Shown: positions 33,916 to 35,837 of the stretch, piece after piece
Numbering within the stretch: position 1 is the first letter of the stretch
Layout of the letters: each line of letters starts with the position of its first letter
Origin: Streptomyces sp. NTH33
GTDB taxonomy: Bacteria > Actinomycetota > Actinomycetes > Streptomycetales > Streptomycetaceae
Direction: 5' to 3'
Assembly: GCF_003236365.1 (NCBI RefSeq)
Contig: NZ_POTZ01000013.1
Location: forward strand, 1 to 35,837
Length of the DNA: 35,837 nt
Program-made: the position numbers and the translations under genes
The notes under the pieces: generated by a model
Told to the model about the DNA's origin: nothing
Seen by the model: only the letters and a program-made list of their open reading frames with translations
The model's database searches: none

Positions 33916-35013
33916 TCAGCCCCCGACCGTGCATTTCGGCAGGTCGGCGGTGCTGCCGGCGCGGATGTCCTTCAGGGCGGCGAGGGCGTCGCCCATGGTG
34001 TTCACCTTCACGAGGGTGAGCCCCGAGGGAGTGTCCTTGGCGGCGGACGCGCAGTTGTCGGCGGGGGTCAGGAAGAACTGGGCGCCCTTGTCGCGCGCGC
34101 CGACGGTCTTCATCTCGATGCCGCCGATCGGGCCGACCTTGCCGTTGTCGTCGATCGTCCCGGTGCCGGCCACGAACTTGCCGCCGGTCAGGCTGCCCGG
34201 GGTGAGCTTGTCGTAGATGCCGAGGGCGAACATCAGTCCGGCGCTCGGTCCGCCGACGTCGGCGAGCTTGATGTCGATCGTGAACGGGAAGGTGTGGTCG
34301 GTCCCGGCGGAGATCCCGACGATGGCACGCTTGGCGCCGGCGTCGGCGGACTGCGCCGTGGTGATGGTCACGTCCTCGGTGACGGTCGCCGTCCTGTGCT
34401 GCTTCTCGGCGGCGGCCTGCTCCTTGGCGGGCACGATCGTGAAGACGACCTTCTGCCCGGGCTTGTGCCTGGTGACCAGCTTGGCGACGTCGGAGGGCTG
34501 CTTGACCGCCGTGCCGTCGACGGCCTTGATGACGTCGCCCGCGTGCAGCTTGCCCTGGGCGGGGGTGCCCTTGACGACCGTGGAGACGATCACCCAGGAC
34601 TGCACCGGGACACCGAGCTGCTTCAGGGCGGCGACCTTGGCGCTCTCCTGGGACTGGGTGAACTCCTCGGCGTTCTCCTGCGTCGACTGCTCCTCCGTCT
34701 TGCCGTTGGGGTAGAGCGTGTCGTGCGGGACGATCTTGTTGTCGTGTGCCAGCCAGCCGTAGACGGCCTCGACGAGGTTCATCCGGTAGTCGGCGCTGGT
34801 GACCCGGACGGTGGTCATGTTGAGGTGGCCGTCCGTCGGGTAGGTCTTGCGGCCCGAGATCTGCAGCACCGGCTCACCGTTGTGCTCACCGAGAGTGTTG
34901 ACCGTCGGCCCCGGGGACATCTCCGAGTACGGCACGGGAAGGAAGACTCCCGCGCACAGGAGCGCGATCAGCATCAGAGTGGAGGCGAGCATCGTAGCGG
35001 TGCGGCGTGGCAT
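33916..35013 (-). CDS. Membrane-anchored PDZ-Lon (S16) protease, YlbL type
   Basis: 365 residues. Signal anchor at about 8-27; a PDZ domain at about 138-195 (VIVSTVVKGTPAQGKLHAGDVI); a Lon-type proteolytic domain at about 230-350 with the Ser-Lys dyad S257 (VGGPSAGLMF) and K302 (GGIEMKTVGA). It lacks the Lon ATPase, as is normal for this secreted class. Acts outside the membrane, probably on protein termini or misfolded exported proteins (inference). Located between the PPA1309-type gene (convergent) and a small membrane protein gene (same strand, upstream). Homologues lie beside UPF0182 in mycobacteria. Confidence 0.92.
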   Translation of the reverse strand: MPRRTATMLASTLMLIALLCAGVFLPVPYSEMSPGPTVNTLGEHNGEPVLQISGRKTYPTDGHLNMTTVRVTSADYRMNLVEAVYGWLAHDNKIVPHDTLYPNGKTEEQSTQENAEEFTQSQESAKVAALKQLGVPVQSWVIVSTVVKGTPAQGKLHAGDVIKAVDGTAVKQPSDVAKLVTRHKPGQKVVFTIVPAKEQAAAEKQHRTATVTEDVTITTAQSADAGAKRAIVGISAGTDHTFPFTIDIKLADVGGPSAGLMFALGIYDKLTPGSLTGGKFVAGTGTIDDNGKVGPIGGIEMKTVGARDKGAQFFLTPADNCASAAKDTPSGLTLVKVNTMGDALAALKDIRAGSTADLPKCTVGG

Positions 35014-35064
35014 GACTCGACAGTACGGGACATGCCTGTCGGCGCACCGTCAGGGCGGTCCGTC

Positions 35065-35229
35065 TCACGTACTGGAGTGCGACCTCTCCATGGCCTCGCG
35101 GAACCGGGCATATCCGTCCAGCTCGGGACCGTCGCTGCGCGCCTTGCGGGTCCGGTTCGCCCAGCTACCCCAGAGTCCCGCGCCTATCGCAGCCACAAAC
35201 GGAATCAGCAACCAGGCGAGAGCCGCCAT
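35065..35229 (-). CDS. Small single-span membrane protein
   Basis: 54 residues: one N-terminal hydrophobic helix (MAALAWLLIPFVAAIGAGLW) and a charged cytoplasmic tail ending FREAMERSHSST. The ATG at 35227-35229 is preceded by GGAGGTcggc, an excellent ribosome site, and this decides the start over the longer frame. It precedes the PDZ-Lon gene by 51 bases on the same strand, so it may belong to that operon. Function unknown; resembles small proteins seen next to PDZ-Lon genes in streptomycetes. Confidence 0.8.
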   Translation of the reverse strand: MAALAWLLIPFVAAIGAGLWGSWANRTRKARSDGPELDGYARFREAMERSHSST

Positions 35230-35380
35230 GCCGACCTCCCAACCCCAATTGAGCGAGGGCAACTGACCGATCAGCAGATTAACCATCCGCAGTGACAACG
35301 CTCACGCCAGGGGTGCGGTTACGCAACCGGAGCTACGGCGAAGGGGTTGAGGAGGACCAGGTTCAGCAGGCGCGCGTGGG

Positions 35381-35837
35381 TCAGCAGGCCCCCACCCACT
35401 CCTCGGTTCCGTCGGAGAACTTCTGGTGCTTCCAGATCGGCACCTCGTGCTTGAGGTCGTCGATCAGCTTGCGGCAGGCCTCGAACGCCTCGCCCCGGTG
35501 CGGACACGACACCCCGACCACGACGGCGAGGTCCCCGACCTTCAGCTCCCCCACGCGGTGCACGGCCGCCAGCGCCCGCACCGGGTACTCGGCGACGACC
35601 TTCTCGGCGATCCGCCGCATCTCCGCCTCCGCGCTGGGATGACAGGAGTACGCGAGCTCATCGACATCGGCGCCCCCGTCGTGGTTCCGCACGGTCCCCA
35701 CGAACAGCGCGGTCCCCCCGGCGGCATCGTCCCCCACGGCCCGGAACACCTCGTCCACGGAGAGCGGGGTCTCCCTGACCCCGATCAGCTTGACGGGCTC
35801 GTCGGCGGCGTACTCGCCGGGGTGATCGCAGGTGGCT
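35381..35837 (-). CDS. moaE: Molybdopterin synthase catalytic subunit MoaE, 5' end off the window
   Basis: About 152 residues visible; the frame is open to the window edge (TCDHPGEYAADEPVKLIGVRETPLSVDEVF), so the start lies outside. The MoaE core is intact: FVGTVRNHDGG, VHRVGELKVGDLAVVV, SCPHRGEAFEA and the catalytic lysine loop KHEVPIWKHQKF near the C-terminus. It transfers sulfur from thiocarboxylated MoaD to precursor Z to make molybdopterin. A GTG at 35758 is internal, since the conserved leader continues upstream. No moaD is seen in the window. Confidence 0.93.
   Translation of the reverse strand, partial: ATCDHPGEYAADEPVKLIGVRETPLSVDEVFRAVGDDAAGGTALFVGTVRNHDGGADVDELAYSCHPSAEAEMRRIAEKVVAEYPVRALAAVHRVGELKVGDLAVVVGVSCPHRGEAFEACRKLIDDLKHEVPIWKHQKFSDGTEEWVGAC

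Overview
The window is a high-GC actinobacterial chromosome segment, almost certainly from a Streptomyces close to S. coelicolor in gene content and order. Support: a complete dasABC/dasR locus with DasR-type operators, a B12-riboswitch-led class Ia nrdAB pair, an epi-isozizaene synthase/CYP170A pair, a sigR-rsrA redox switch with the extended sigma-R' start, GTG/TTG starts, very high GC at third codon positions, and a single rare TTA leucine codon. From memory the order parallels roughly SCO5200 to SCO5235 of S. coelicolor in reverse; this was not checked by alignment.

Layout. 1-4999: chitin/N-acetylglucosamine uptake: a partial GH3 hexosaminidase, dasC, dasB and dasA on the minus strand, divergent from the GntR regulator dasR, with three candidate dre operators between them. 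5152-9652: a GNAT acetyltransferase, then paired NrdR-like boxes, a cobalamin riboswitch and nrdA-nrdB. The third gene expected in this operon, the AraC-like nrdS, survives only as a C-terminal stub. 9653-12495: CYP170A and epi-isozizaene synthase, overlapping by 4 bases (albaflavenone pathway), with a TTA codon in the synthase and a 22-bp direct-repeat block upstream. 12496-18218: peptide deformylase, a TPR-like protein, two overlapping membrane HD-domain proteins (one canonical HD-GYP, one degenerate), rsrA and sigR behind a sigma-R-type autoregulatory promoter.

18224-25646: an alpha/beta hydrolase with a 9-bp repeat-encoded N-terminus coupled to a SRAP-domain DNA-protein crosslink protein, an M50-like membrane protease, aroA, rsgA, a Gdx/SugE-type SMR exporter, a TetR regulator, hisN and a CBS-domain protein. 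25678-27890: a catalase and a divergent PerR/CatR-type regulator, followed by an initiator tRNA-Met. 27961-35837: a Sel1-repeat protein ending in a 14-bp tandem repeat, a giant UPF0182 membrane protein, a PPA1309-type protein, a secreted PDZ-Lon protease, a tiny membrane protein and a truncated moaE.

The genes are mostly core Streptomyces functions: nutrient sensing, deoxyribonucleotide supply, thiol-oxidative and peroxide stress control, and one small terpene pathway. I saw no insertion sequence, prophage or CRISPR array. The less-explained items are the HD-GYP/pseudo-HD-GYP pair, the UPF0182/PPA1309/PDZ-Lon neighbourhood, the eroded nrdS, and three short tandem-repeat blocks.
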